A DNA stretch of 64,000 nt from Argentina anserina (Eukaryota; Streptophyta; Magnoliopsida; Rosales; Rosaceae), in NCBI RefSeq assembly GCF_933775445.1, contig NC_065876.1, positions 21,390,001 to 21,454,000 of the forward strand, given 5' to 3'. Below the pieces are notes generated by a model. The model worked only from the letters and a program-made list of their open reading frames with translations. It did not search any database and was not told the DNA's origin. Both the position numbers and the translations under genes were made by a program. Below are positions 12,801 to 24,571 of the stretch, one piece after another (positions within the stretch are counted from its first letter, which is position 1; every line of letters starts with the position of its first letter).

Positions 12801-14126
12801 TATATAACTTGCTTTGATAGAATTTGGAAGCAGGATAAGACGCACGAAATCATCTCAACAAAACTAAAATAGTTTCACCCACTTTCAATCAACAAGCGTA
12901 CAAATTAGAAAGTTTTTCAAGTGAAACATATGTCACAACTTGGTGAGAAGTGAAACTGATAAATGACTACATATTAGGCTTATATATAGTTATATTTACA
13001 CTCTCAAACTTTACCGCACCATGTGTTCGATTATTGGTTCGTAAGTTCAAAGGAGCCTTGGACTAATTTTCTAAATGAGCTTCTATTCATACTTTTAAAA
13101 ATGGTATTTAGACCTCCTTACTTAGTAAATTTCTATTTTGCTTTTATAGATACTTAAAATATTATTTAAATCTCTAATTTTTTTCTAAAATGCCCATTAT
13201 CTAATTTGATATATCAAATAATACTATTATCTATTAATTTTTTTTCCTACTCTATTTCAAATTCATTTATTATATACAATTCGAAAAATGCATAATAATT
13301 ACACAAACTATATTCTCAAATTAATTTGATAACTCTTCCACTCGTTTTCTAAATTCATAATAAATTGGTAAATTATATTTTTCATTCATTAATAATAACA
13401 TCAACGTATATGAAATATTTTAAACTCTAATTAATAAGTTTTGTTCATCAACATATATGAAATATTATAACCTCTAATGAACGAGTTTTATTTTTTGGGC
13501 TCAAATTGAAGTTTATAAGAAATTATAAATAGTTATATAGTATATACATTAAATCGTCTACATTCATGATGTTTATCAACTACATTAAAATTTTGACTAA
13601 TGATGTTTATTAACAAGGAAGGTAATCAATTAAATCATTTAATGTAATTTTCCATTTTTGATTGTCTAGCAATAAATATAAAGGATACTTATCTACATTT
13701 GTATTTTATAATAGATAGGTAAAGAATTATTATCTTCTTGTATTTTTATTGTTATATATTTTTTAGTAATTTCATATGTATTGACTAAGTCAAAATTATA
13801 TAGGAAAAAAATAGAAATTCAAGTATTATTTGAAGAGGTATGAATAAAAGTTCACAATTTCTAATTTTCTCTTTTAAGACAAAATATAAGATCAAAATCG
13901 TATCCGGGTAAATGGGTTTCTGTATTCGTGGGTGGAGCAGAGGGGTATAGCAAACAAGATTTTAAAACCTAGTGGCAACTAAACCCCAGTTCTTGTTCCT
14001 TCTAGGATTAAACAAGCTGAACCAGATTGAGAGTGAACTAGCCATAACTCCCTCTACAACTCCCAAAAGAAGATCACATCTCTCCTCAGTTCCGATTGGG
14101 TGAGAGATATAGAGATAAAGAGATAC
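12801..14126. other. AT-rich intergenic stretch and PYM upstream region
   Basis: Strongly AT-rich up to about 13860, with nothing recognisable. From about 13900 the base composition becomes balanced, as expected for the promoter and 5' UTR of the PYM gene that follows. Confidence 0.5.
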
Positions 14127-17100
14127 ATGATGGCCAATCGCGGAGGAGATCAGGATCTGAAACTGACGGAGGAGATCAGCAAAACCCTAAAAGAAGGCGA
14201 GAGAATTCTGGCGCCAACCCGGAGACCCGACGGCACGCTCCGAAAACCCATCCGCATTCGGGCCGGGTATGTCCCCCAGGAGGAAGTCGCCCTCTACCAA
14301 TCCAAAGGTGCCTTGGTATGGATTTCCATTCCCCATTTCACTCTTTGTTTTCATTCAATGAATCAATGAATGGATGAATGGGAGAGGCTTTAGGGAACTC
14401 AATGTTTGTGTCTGCTTTGTGTAATGGCAGTGGAAGAAGGAGATGTCCTCACAGGCAGGTCCTCCGGGTTTTGATGATACTAGTCCGGTCGTCGCCGATG
14501 CCAAGCCCAAGACCAAGTCTGTAAAGAGGAATGAGAGGAAGAAGGAGAAGCGGCTGCAGGTGTGCCTGTTGTTCTTGTTGTTGTTCATGTGTTGTTCCAT
14601 TGGCATTGTTATTTGTTGTTTAAATAGAATGCTGTGTTTGGTGGGGTAATATATATATAGGTAATGATATGAAAGTGTAGCTAGAATGGTTATATGATGG
14701 AAAATTGGTTTCGTATATTCGGGTTGTTACTATCAAGCTAGTCACAGAAGCGTGACTTGATTGAGATGATAATAACTTTTTTAGAATTACAATGAATGAG
14801 GAAGACTGATTCTATAAGGCTAACCTTTCTATATAGGAATTGGATATACTTGATTCTTTGTTTTGCCTTCAAATAGAATTAAAAACTTCTTTATCACTCT
14901 TTACATCTCTTGGTTTTCCACCTTTGCACAGGACAGCATGAGGAAGTACTGAGACGTGTCCTAAGTTTGTAATCTATTGTCCTGTTTAGGTTGAATGAGT
15001 TATGTAGGATTAGTCTTACAAATAGCATATCTCTTTACGTGGAGATTGAGTAAAAGAGGGGTTTGGATGGTAAAGTCTTGTTATGACGTCTGTGTCCTAT
15101 CCCCTGCAAGGCACAATGTGGCATTTTCTCTATGGAGTCCTTTGGGAGGACCTTAACTTTGGATAATCTGACCAGAGAGAGCATGTGGTATTTTGGCTAA
15201 GGAGTCTAACTGTAAACTACATATTACTTCATCCCTAAGGAAATGGAGATTAGGGGGAATAGGGGTCTATTTATTTATTTACCTTTTCTTTTCTCCTCTC
15301 TGGGGTAACCAACTTGAACTGGTAAATAGTTTATATTGCATACTTTAGTTATAGAAGTAGTCTTGACAATTCTGTAATGTATTTTCATTGAAAATATATA
15401 GTCACTGATTAATGTGTGTAAATTATCCCATACTGAAGCTTTCAAATAATCAAGCTTAATTCTTCAACTAATTTTCTGGAACTGTTATCCTAAATTTCAA
15501 TAGGATTGCCAATTTTTTTTCTTGGTAGTAGCGTTGTTAGTACTCCCTGATACCCTTTTAGTTTTTGGTTCTTTTATGTGACTTCATAATTACAGTTGCC
15601 TATAATACCCCCCCCTTAGTTACATTAGTTGAAACGAAAGGTGTAACTGGAATTGATATGAGAAAGAGTAAAACAAAAGAGAATGATTAGACTGACTATT
15701 AAGGTCTGTTAATAACTATTCCAATCAACAAATATGTATGACAATTCTGATAAGCAATCCTTTCTCTCTTTTTTTGCCCCCTTCCTTTTTACCTTTTTCG
15801 TTTCTTTTACAGACCTTTATGGTGTAGGCTATTTTCCTGTACTTCTTATCTGAGGAAACTTCAATCTTGATGTTGGTGCTTAAGAAGATTAATGAAGGAG
15901 TAGTAGGAAGTTTAATAAGGGGGGTCATATTTGTAAATTATGCAGGGTGTCAGTAAAAGAGGTAAACTTGAAGTTGATTACTAGGTCTTTCTGGTGGCAT
16001 TGAAGTCAGCTTTTGAGTGGATACTTGAACCCTTGCAAAGTGAAATGAAGAACGCTTGAAGTTTGAAATGAATGAACTAACAAAAAGAGGGTTGGGTTGG
16101 GTTGCAAAGTGATCTGAAACAATGATGTTTTTGCGACAGTAAAAAGTGTAGGTGGTAATAATGTGCACGACATAGGAGAAAAAGAAGAAATGAGAACGAA
16201 ATGGCCCCTGTACTGATTTTCCAGTACTTTGTGTTCTTGACTTGATCATATTTGCCACTACTTAGTACCTAACAGTTTTGGCATTAGTGGTAATAACAGA
16301 AAATTAGATAGTTCATTGTCAAATTGTTTCTTACTTTTTTTTTTTTTTACTTTGATCATCTCCTCATGCAGGCTGCTCTTGAGAAGGAGAAAACCTCAGA
16401 AGAAGGGGAAACTGGAAATACTAACGAAGAAGAGCTACCTGCTCAAGATGTTAATTATGCATCAGCATCAGTCCAGTCATTGACATCTCAGATGAACGAC
16501 CTTGGCGTTTCTTCTAATTCTGCTTTAGTTACCCCTTCCTCTGACTCGACGGAGGATTCAAATCCTAGTGCTCCAGTTCAAGATATTGATAAAAAAATCC
16601 GAGCTCTTAAAAAGAAGGTATGATTTATTTATAATTTAGTGCTGCCTGAAACAGTATGAGCTATCTGTTTTCTGCATTCAAATCTGACTATGAAGGTGAT
16701 TTTGGTCGGTGAGAAAATGTGTAGCCTTCTTACCTTTTGGATACCAAATTATGCCTAAATAATATTTTGCTCTTTATCTCAAAATCAGTAACAAACCCTA
16801 TGTATCAGCATCTGTTGAAATCTTTGCTGTGCTTGTTATTGCTTGAGTACAATTATTCCAACTAAGTAGTAGTGCCTGTAGTGGGTAGTTAGAACCTAAG
16901 ATTATAAGGTTAAACTCATGTTGTGAAAAAAAGAATATGAATGAAGAGAATTGGATCATTCCGATGCCATAATTTAAAATATTGAGAATAAGATGGACTT
17001 TTGGGTCCATAAAAATGCATGGCCAGCTTTCACTCCCGTTTTATATAGTTAGTCTTTTGTAATGTAGTGATAAAAAATTTCTGGCTGGTTGTTAGTCTAC

Positions 17101-17328
17101 TGTTTGGTGTTTAAGACCTTAGAAGTTACTGCTGCTTAACATCATTTTGACAGTCATGCCGTATGATGTTACTTACTTGACAGTTCACATGTGCAGATTC
17201 GACTTGCAGAAGCTCAACAACAGAAAGCTCATCTGCAAGATGGTAAGCCAGAGCAGTTGGAGAAGTTAACGAAACTGGAAGGATGGCGTCAAGAGCTAAA
17301 GCTCTTGGAGGAAAAAAAAGATAGCTGA
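14127..17328 (+). CDS. PYM: Partner of Y14 and Mago (PYM), four exons
   Basis: PYM binds the Mago-Y14 heterodimer of the exon junction complex and strips it from mRNA during or after translation, allowing recycling; it acts mainly in the cytoplasm. Exons: 14127-14315, 14431-14559, 16372-16617, 17197-17328. All introns are GT-AG and in phase, giving 231 residues. The N-terminal Mago-binding region is clear: [20 protein letters not shown] followed by EVALYQSKG, then WKKEM across the first junction. A basic linker ([13 protein letters not shown]), an acidic/Ser-rich middle, and a C-terminal helix pair (KIRALKKK then [10 protein letters not shown] and [12 protein letters not shown]) follow, matching the family's C-terminal ribosome-binding part. 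Two adjacent ATGs (14127 and 14130) could both serve. The second intron is long (1.8 kb). No defects are visible. Confidence 0.93.
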
Positions 17329-17943
17329 TTCATGAATGATGGTTTGTGCTAGTCTCAAGGACCCATGTTGTTTCCATTTATGTTCTTGTGAGGAATGCAC
17401 AAATGCCTAATTGTTGAAAGAACTTCATCTATTAATATCTTCTTCTAATCAGCTTACATTATGTGCTTTATATGACCTGATCCACGCCTTATGTGTTGTT
17501 GTATCATCTTTTTTCATCGTTAGTACCTTCATATGCTTGTTCTTTTCATTTTTATTGCAATTTATCTTTGTTATTGCTAGACAGTGGAGTTTTAACAACA
17601 AAGATGTGCATGATACCCATATTTCGTGTGTGGAATTCATCTATGATATAAAAGACCAATGAACATGCCAGCTATTAACTATGTACCCTTTTCTTTCTTT
17701 TGTTCTTTTCCTTTGTCAATATCAATATATTTACCTATTCTACTGAATTGACAATGAGGACAGTTGGTGTATTTGGGATTCATTTCTTAGTTCTGGTCTA
17801 TTAATCAATTATAACCCGATACAAATCTGTGCTGTTGCCCATAATAATCAGCTAGTGTAGAACTTTTATCTCCTAGTAGTTGATTTCAGCATGCAAGCAG
17901 TTGTGCCATATAACAGCAAAGCAGGGGATGCTACTTGATCGTC
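17329..17943. other. PYM 3' UTR and intergenic DNA
   Basis: T-rich sequence following the PYM stop codon, probably including its 3' UTR. AATATCAATATATTT near 17718 could contribute to poly(A) signalling, but no single signal stands out. Open frames here on both strands are low-complexity. Confidence 0.4.
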
Positions 17944-18255
17944 TTACAAATGCTTAGTCGCTTTTAGTAATTTGCCAGTTATCAACTGAGAACCGGATGT
18001 GAAGTACCACACTCGCTTGGTTTCTGGATCAACTAATATTAATCTTGCAGTACAGTAGCACAATCTGAGCATATATAAACCCCAACAGTAATCATGCCAA
18101 CATGATTTCTGCCACCATCCACATGAAAGTTTAACCCACCCAAATTGAGTTTTCTCCCATTGTAAATTTACAGTGATCCTCTGCACAAAGGTCAAGCCTT
18201 TAGTATTAGTAGTAGACTGTTGTCCACTCCACTCTTTGGCTGCATCAAATATCAA
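17944..18255 (-). pseudogene. Degenerate RNase H-like fragment, probably LINE-derived
   Basis: A 103-codon minus-strand frame begins AAKEWSGQQ and continues with WEKTQFGWVKLSCGWWQKS and WHDYCWGLYML. The pattern W-xxx-x-FGWVKL-x-C-(D)G-x-W resembles the start of the RNase H domain (W-xx-P-xx-G-xx-K-x-N-x-D-G-A) found at the C-terminus of plant non-LTR elements and in related stand-alone proteins. The expected DGA is degraded. It probably descends from a LINE. A leader-like region with a possible TATA (TTTATATAAG, near 18712) lies upstream on the same strand, so a decayed transcribed gene cannot be excluded. Confidence 0.4.
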
Positions 18256-18626
18256 GCATGATGTTGCAAGGACTACTACAAGTTCAAGTCCTAGTGTCTT
18301 TCACCTGGTCCGAAAATCGGTCAAGAATGTTCTTACCTCCTTGTATGATAACTAGAGAAACCAGCCCTTCATTCCAATCTAATTGGTTAATTGTACAGCT
18401 CTTGGCATCATTCCAAACTCTCAAGAATGGTCTTGCCTCCTAGGATATGTCCATTTCGAAGTCTAAGATAACGACTTGCAAAAATGAAGATCATTAAAAT
18501 CCTAGATCGAACTTGCGGAAAATCAAAACAAGAGAATCCTAAGATCGTATAACCTTGCGGAGTATGAAAATCAGAGATTAGGGTTAGGAAACTTATCAAA
18601 ATCGACGATTTCAAATATCGAACAGA

Positions 18627-18629
<3 letters not shown>

Positions 18630-18672
<43 letters not shown>
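18630..18672 (+). repeat. (GA)n microsatellite
   Basis: About 21 uninterrupted AG dinucleotides. On the minus strand this is a (CT)n tract in a leader-like setting: TTTATATAAG lies about 40 bp upstream on that strand. Confidence 0.9.
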
Positions 18673-18673
<1 letters not shown>

Positions 18674-18903
18674 AACGTGCAGAAGCACTTAGCCAGACAT
18701 CGGTCTCGCTTTATATAAGCATTCGACATTTGCGTTGAAACGACGCGTTTAAGGCTCCTCCTACGAAAATAAGTAAATAACCCCCAAAGATTCCGTTCTG
18801 TATCGTTTTGAAGGGTATTATGGGCATTCAAACTGGGTTTGATTAGAAATTTAGAATTGACGCTATAAGATATTTTCTTTTTTCTTTTTTAATATTTTTA
18901 AAT

Positions 18904-19306
18904 CAGCAAATAATTCAAACCCCAAATAAACTCCAAATCACTCTTCTTTGCTCTTTGCTCTTTGCTCAAACATTCTGATCAGTATCAGGACTACACAGAG
19001 TCCAAACAATTTGAGCGAAAGTGCACTGCAACAAAACATGATCAAATTTCTGGTGAAGGAAACAATTTTTACTACTTAGTTTACAGTAATGCTTTTTAGA
19101 GAATGTACTCAATGTAGTTAAAAGTTTAAAGCTTTAATAGTTCTTAAGGGAGCCATGTTGATTCATTTAAGTTTTCTGCAGACCTCAAATGATTTAACCA
19201 GAACAGAACATCTGCAGTACTAGTTTATTAGGATTCGCTTTTTTACTTTCTTTTCTTTCAGGTGAAGGAAACACCTAGTTTCTTCTTTCAGATTCTAAAT
19301 CTTCAG
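18904..19306 (+). repeat. Dispersed repeat copy A (partner at 33350-33713)
   Basis: This 0.4 kb segment matches 33350-33713 closely by eye. Shared phrases include AGCAAATAATTCAAACCCCA, GGACTACACA(G/A)AGTCCAAAC and TTTCTTCTTTCAGATTCTAA. Copy A is longer: it has an extra TTTGCTC unit and about 40 bp near 19080-19140 absent from copy B. There is no coding capacity. It may be a non-autonomous transposon or a small segmental duplication. Confidence 0.8.
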
Positions 19307-20275
19307 TCTTTGGAACAAATTTTTATATTTCTCTACAGAATTTTAAGATAAGGTGAGGGTAAACATTTCTAGTTACTGATCTAAGGAGTTCAGAGAATAA
19401 GTTGATCAGACTATTTTATTAGTGCCTGCTCACCTACTGTGTTGGGTTTGTTTAGGGATTCTATTCCACTTAATACTTATAAGCTTGGTTCCCTAAACTA
19501 GCAGCCGTGGGGTATTACATTAATGCAGCCGTGCTTCATCGTTTAGTCACACTCAAGTGAAGATTCAGTTATTAAGTACCTATATGTCTTCCGAATCTTT
19601 TTTTTTGTTGGTGATCCTTTACTCCGACAGCATCTAGGGTTAAATCCCCGTCGAGCAGGGACGAAAGTCGACCTTAGTGATCCAACGGTAATTAGATGAT
19701 TTATTGGGTAAACCTCCTGATAGGATTTTATCCTTATGCATGAAGATAATCAATTCGGTCGTTGTGAGAGAACTTCCAATCGTTATGAACAAATGGAGAG
19801 CCTCGGTTTCCATTTGGGTTGTAGGTGTAACCAATAACCTGATTTGAACCAGTACCCTCCGTGGAAGTCACCCGACGTGGGATGGCCCGACAAGATGTTC
19901 GAGATGCAGCTAGGTTGTTATCAACCCACCCTTAGTACCCTTAGTACCCACCCTTAGGTTGCTATTAAATGACCCCAATGCTAAATCCTCGAACAATTTT
20001 GTCCTCAGGGACCGCGTTGATTGGATGGTATATATGTTCAAAATGTTGATACTTGATACACTAAAATGGGAGATGCAAACTTTCAGAATGGTCAAAAGTC
20101 AAAACTTGGACAATATTAGTCCGTCGTCTACCTTTATAGCATCATTTGCATCCTCGATCTTGTCTTACTTATTTGGCTGTAAGTATCCTTTGATGAAGGG
20201 ATTGGAACATTATTGAAATATTGCCATTGACCATTGGCATCATTTTGAACTTGATTTTTGTTAGTTGTTACGTAG
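19307..20275. other. Intergenic stretch
   Basis: No supported gene. A short phrase (TTAGTACCC and CACCCTTAG) is repeated locally at 19920-19960. Open frames at 19640-19834 (minus) and 19959-20216 (plus) have no recognisable motif. The end of the stretch behaves as an intron finishing in TACGTAG just before the WNK-like exon. Confidence 0.4.
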
Positions 20276-20380
20276 GATCGATGAAGAAAATTGAGTTTGA
20301 TTTCTCTCCTGATTCGGATACGGCTATTTCAATTGCTGCGGAGATGGTTGATTAGGATCTTGGTCTAGCAATTGAAGATC
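20276..20380 (+). pseudogene. WNK kinase C-terminal fragment, 5' part
   Basis: WNK kinases are Ser/Thr kinases without the usual catalytic lysine position; downstream of the kinase they carry an OSR1/PF2-like domain. This fragment reads FDFSPDSDTAISIAAEMVD, matching the consensus F-x-D-TA-xxVA-xEMVEqL of that domain, and then hits an in-frame TAG at 20353-20355 followed by DLGLAIED. It follows a plausible splice acceptor (TACGTAG). The copia element inserted immediately after AGATC 20376-20380 separates it from the rest at 27608. No kinase domain is seen in the window, so this is a detached 3' piece of a WNK-like gene. The assignment is by motif memory only. Confidence 0.55.
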
Positions 20381-20518
20381 TGTCGGCATGAATCCAGTCG
20401 GGAATCACGGCCTGTGATTCTTTCCTCTGAATCACGGAGTGATTAGTGTAGATTAGGTTATATAATCAAATACAATCTTGTGTATGAAACATTAAGCAAT
20501 AAGAAATTTAATCTTACT
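20381..20518 (+). repeat. 5' LTR of copia element 1
   Basis: Begins TGTCGGCATGAATCC and ends ATCTTACT. It matches 27471-27607 through most of its length, including GTGATTAGTGTAGATTAGG. The right end is unusual in not finishing in CA, but the target-site duplication fixes the boundary. Confidence 0.9.
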
Positions 20519-20531
20519 TGGTATCAGAGCC
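20519..20531 (+). promoter_or_regulatory. Primer-binding site, initiator-Met tRNA type
   Basis: TGGTATCAGAGCC directly abuts the 5' LTR. It is complementary to the 3' end of plant initiator methionine tRNA, the usual primer of copia reverse transcription. Confidence 0.9.
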
Positions 20532-21300
20532 TTCGTGCTCTTTTTTTCTGGGTTTTTTCCCGTCTATTCCGGCCGGTTACCGCCCTTGTGCTCACCGCTG
20601 CCTCCTTCATCACCGCTGCCCTCCGGCGCTCCTTGACGTCGCCGTTCATCCTCGAGGTCGACCTTCGTCCCACTCCGAAGCTCCTCCGCGACCCGCCGAC
20701 GACCTTCGCACCACGACGCGTAACCTCGCAAAGGCTCGCGTCTGTTCAGGGACCCGTCGTCGATCCTTGAAGCTCCGGTGAAGAACCCGAAGTCGAACCC
20801 GGTGCTGTCGTCGTCCTTTCCGAAGTCGAACCCGCCGATGCTGCCGCCGTCGATCCTTGAATCTCCGGTGCTGCCGTCGTCAATCCTTGAAGCTCCGGTG
20901 CTGCCGCCGTTGACCCAAAGTTTGAAGCTTCACTTTCTGGGATCCTTGAAGCTCTGGTGCTGCCGCCGTTCACTTTCTGGCTTTTCTAAATCCAAAGTTC
21001 GAAGCTCCCACAAACGAGTAGCAGTTCTGCTACCCTCCGCCAAATTCCCAGCAAAAATTAGGCGAAAATTTGACCTGGCCCTTATTCGCCGGCCCGGCCC
21101 GGCCCTTATCCACTCGACCCGACCTGGAGATTCGGATTCAACCCGACCCGGAGACCGTATTCGACCCAACCCGGAGACCCGGATTTGCCCCGATCCGGAT
21201 ACCCGGACCCGATCCGGTCTGACCCGAATTCTATTATTTTGGTTGTCAGTGTAGGTTCACCGACAGTGCAGGTGCACCCAAGACAGGTTCAACTCCGTTT
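20532..21300 (+). other. GC-rich leader of copia element 1 in place of gag
   Basis: About 0.75 kb of CG-rich sequence occupies the place where the gag capsid region would be. It contains short direct repeats such as CTTGAAGCTCCGGTGCTGCC (near 20767, 20862, 20887 and 20950, with changes) and further on CCCGACCCGGAGACC variants. Several frames are open over short distances because of composition, but none shows a gag motif. Recognisable coding starts only at the CCHC knuckle downstream. Confidence 0.6.
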
Positions 21301-21311
21301 TTTATTCTATT

Positions 21312-22055
21312 GTGTTCCCGCTGCATCAATCATGTTTTTTTCATTTTCAATGGGTTTTGGAGGCAACAAAGAGAGTTCTCAGTTCTATTGTGTTCCTTGC
21401 TCTTATTGTCATGATACTAACCATGCTCGGACAACATGTTGGAAGCTGTATCCACACCTTAGGCCTAAGCAGCTTAATTATCATCCCAAGGCGAAAGCAG
21501 CCATTCAATTCGTCCATAAACCAAATATCTATGGTCTGGTTGGCCATGATCATCACACCGCAGAAGGAGCTATACATACCGCATCCATAGTTGTTCGTAG
21601 TAAAATTGGTATGGCTTTAAATATTTCTAAGTTTGTTGGTTTTGATACATGGATTATTGATTATGGTGCATCTGATCATATGACTTATGACAAATCTTAT
21701 TTTACCGTATTGTCTCATCCACCAGTACCATATGTTACTAATGCTAATGGTGAGGCATTCCCCGTATTAGGGAAAGGGTCAGTTTGTATTACTCCCACAT
21801 TAGAGCTTCACAATGTGCTCTATGTACCTGATTTATCTCATCATTTGATATCTGTTCCCCAATTGAACACTGACGCTAAGTGTTCTGTGACATTTTTTCC
21901 CTATGTATGTGATATTTCAGGATCTTCTCACCGGGGAGTTAATTGGTCGGGGGTATCTGAGGGGCCGGTTGTTTCATCTGGATCAAACATATGCGGGGGA
22001 GAAACCAGGGGCACCGTCTCGAACCGCTTTAATCTCCACTTCTGACAAGCTAAGT
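21312..22055 (+). pseudogene. Copia element 1: CCHC knuckle and protease region
   Basis: The frame reads CSYCHDTNHARTTCW, a C-x2-C-x4-H-x4-C zinc knuckle, then WIIDYGASDHMT, which corresponds to the aspartic protease W-x-xDSGAS-x-H motif with Ser replaced by Tyr. LYVPDLSHHLISVPQL is the usual post-protease signature. A frameshift occurs near 21890-21920, after which the pre-integrase frame continues in another register until the CACTA insertion. The capsid part of gag is absent upstream. Confidence 0.85.
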
Positions 22056-22074
22056 CACTACTACACATATTGAC

Positions 22075-22330
22075 ATCTATGACGTTTGAAAAACGCCATC
22101 AAAAGTATTTAACGGCGTTTTTCAACGCCATCGTCAAACGTCGTAGAAACCGATGCCGTTCTTTCACATACAATTTTATGGCGTTTTTCAAACGCCATCA
22201 AATATATTTTTACGGCTTTTTAAAAACGCCATTAATTTCACGGCATTTTAAAAACGCCCTTGATTGTAATTTGACGGCGTTTGTTAAAAGTCATTGTAAT
22301 ATATTCAGTGGCGTTTGGAAACGCCATGGA
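22075..22330 (+). repeat. Left subterminal repeat array of the CACTA element
   Basis: Alternating GACGTTTGAAAAACGCCATC, GGCGTTTTTCAACGCCATC and GGCGTTTTTCAAACGCCAT type palindromes occur about seven times. In En/Spm-type elements such subterminal motifs are the DNA-binding sites of the TnpA-like protein; that role is inferred here. Confidence 0.85.
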
Positions 22331-24264
22331 TGTTTTTTCTAATTTAAAAAAAATATTAATTTTCTGATTAAATACACAGAAGCAATACTCAATGTACAAC
22401 ACATAAGAAATTTTATTGTTCCTCTACAAATGTATAATGTTTATTGGCAATACCCATAACCCAGTGTAGGGAGTTATGGGTTTGGACATAGCACATGAAA
22501 GGAGCAGACTTCAAGCATCTGCACAAATAGCACAATGAGCTCCTGCTTGAACGTAAAAACTTAGTAGATTCGGATTCCCTTGCCCCTATGGTGCTCTTCA
22601 AGTTCAAAAACCTCACTTATTTGACACACAGAGAAGAACAAAATTAGTGACACAAAAGCAAAGGCACTGATGATTTACATTGAAAAACCTCCAAATGCTT
22701 CAAGTAGAATGTTACCCTGAACTTACATTCTGCCAATTATTCTTCAAAAAGAAACAAAAAAATTGACACTGAGTTGCACATTTCGAAATATCTGCTTCTC
22801 CTCCATGGCAAGATTGCCAATAGCAACACTCGTACAAAGAACTTTCTTGAGTTGGAGCTTGACCATGGTCTTAGTTTCATTATCAGCAGTAATAGAAAGA
22901 ATACTGAATGAACACTGAAATCGGTGAGCAAGATCTAAATTATATTTAATTAAATGTATAGTTTTGCAACTTTTAGATTAACAGTCTAAGAATGTAACAC
23001 ATTCAGTAGATGCACATTGCTTTACAAACTACATAGGACTACTGCAGTACTGGATACTCAAAGCCATTTTTGTAATATAATGCTTCCAGTACTCTTCTTT
23101 CACCATTAGCATCTATTTAGCAAACAATTGAAACTATTGGACAATGTTTTAAAACACCATAATGGCAGGTAAGTGAGGTAGACCTCAATCAAAAGCACAT
23201 ATTTTCATACTAACAAATCCCAGGATCAAAATTACAAAATTTTTCCTAACCGTTACATTGCCTCAGTGGCTATTATTGAATCCAAAACTTTCACCATTAA
23301 TTGAAGCAACACTTTGCAATATAAGCCCTAAACTAAGGATCCCAAGATTATAGAGCATCATAAAGAACTAGTCTTTTTCGCTGCATTAAGACTTAACTTA
23401 AACTTTGAAAATTTACCAACAACATTCAAATAATTCATTCAAAGAGCATCAACACAAAAACATATATATTCAAAAAATCAAGCCAAACATAGACAAAGTA
23501 ATAAACACACACCATAATAGATATCTGGGATAGAAACACCATAACACAAAGTCTGAGCTAGACCTCAGTCAATGCCTTACTTCTTTGTTGGGAATAGAAA
23601 CTTCTTAACTATCCAAGCAGAAACGCACGAGTTAATAACAAAACACGAAGTTCAAACCCAGGTCAGCAACAAACAATTGAAACCCAGTATTTGTTTTAAT
23701 CCCTTTCTAACTAATGAAGCCAAACAACGATTTTGAACCCTAAGATTGAAATCGAGAATTGCTATTTACCTTGTTAGCAAGAAGGGCCACCGGTGACCGA
23801 TCTGGAGCGGAGAAGCAAAGACGACATCCCCGAGACCCCATCGTCGGCTCACCATTAATCCAAACCGTTCGTCGCCAGCAATCCACAAACTCCGCCTCAC
23901 CGATCCAGAACCTCATCGATCTACGTCGGCCAAACCAGAAGGAAAGCGCCACCACAAACCCCGATATCCCAGCCTTCTTCACCGCCGAACCAATACCAGC
24001 AGTCGACCTCGATCTGCAAGAATTATAGCCAACGTTCTCGGCAAACCCGATCTCCACTACCACCAGCCACAGAGCCCCCCAAGCTGAGGAGCACAAACCT
24101 CACAACATATCATGTACATTACCCTAGCGCAGCTTCTGAGAATGGATGCTAAGGAATGTGAGGGGCTTGAGGGGTTTGTAACTCAATACGAGATCTTTCA
24201 ATTAGTTTTTTTTGGAGCGGCGCTAGAGTGAAATAACAACACCCCCTTCTAAACAAAAATGACA

Positions 24265-24535
24265 TGCTCTAGGTACGGCGTTCCAAACGTCATTAAGCTG
24301 AAATATCTTTCATAGCATTTCTAAACGCCATCAAATATATCTACAATAACGTTTCGGTAAACGTCATCAAATTTCATGGCGTTTAATAAACGTCATTAAC
24401 TTTTAGAATATTTCCTGGCATTTGTAAAACGCCATCTCCATGTACATATAGTTGGAATAGAAAAAATTAATGGCGTTTTTCAAATAAAACGCCATGAAAT
24501 GGTACTTTCAATGACATTTTTAGAAAAACGCCATG
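24265..24535 (-). repeat. Right subterminal repeat array of the CACTA element
   Basis: Variants of GGCGTTT and AAACGCCAT recur (for example ATGGCGTTTAATAAACGTCAT near 24378 and AAACGCCATGAAATGG near 24487), mirroring the left array. Confidence 0.85.
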
Positions 24536-24571
24536 CTTGAAATGTCATTGATATATCTTTGTGTAGTAGTG

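Larger units (their letters stand above)
22056..24571. mobile_element. Non-autonomous CACTA (En/Spm) element nested in copia element 1
   Basis: The ends are CACTACTACACA (22056-22067) and its exact inverted match TGTGTAGTAGTG (24560-24571), flanked by the 3 bp duplication AGT (22053-22055 and 24572-24574) that is diagnostic for CACTA elements. Removing the element and one AGT leaves the copia reading frame continuous at this point. Both subterminal regions, about 280 bp each, are packed with motifs of the type GGCGTTT and AAACGCC, often as near-palindromes. The 2.0 kb interior has no transposase. It includes a GC-rich stretch near 23760-24120 that may be captured host sequence. The element is therefore mobilised only in trans, if at all. 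Confidence 0.93.

Noticed and set aside
20480..21254. ORFs of 75-158 codons in the GC-rich leader
   Set aside because: Repetitive Pro/Arg/Ser-rich translations on both strands without gag motifs; treated as composition of the copia leader.
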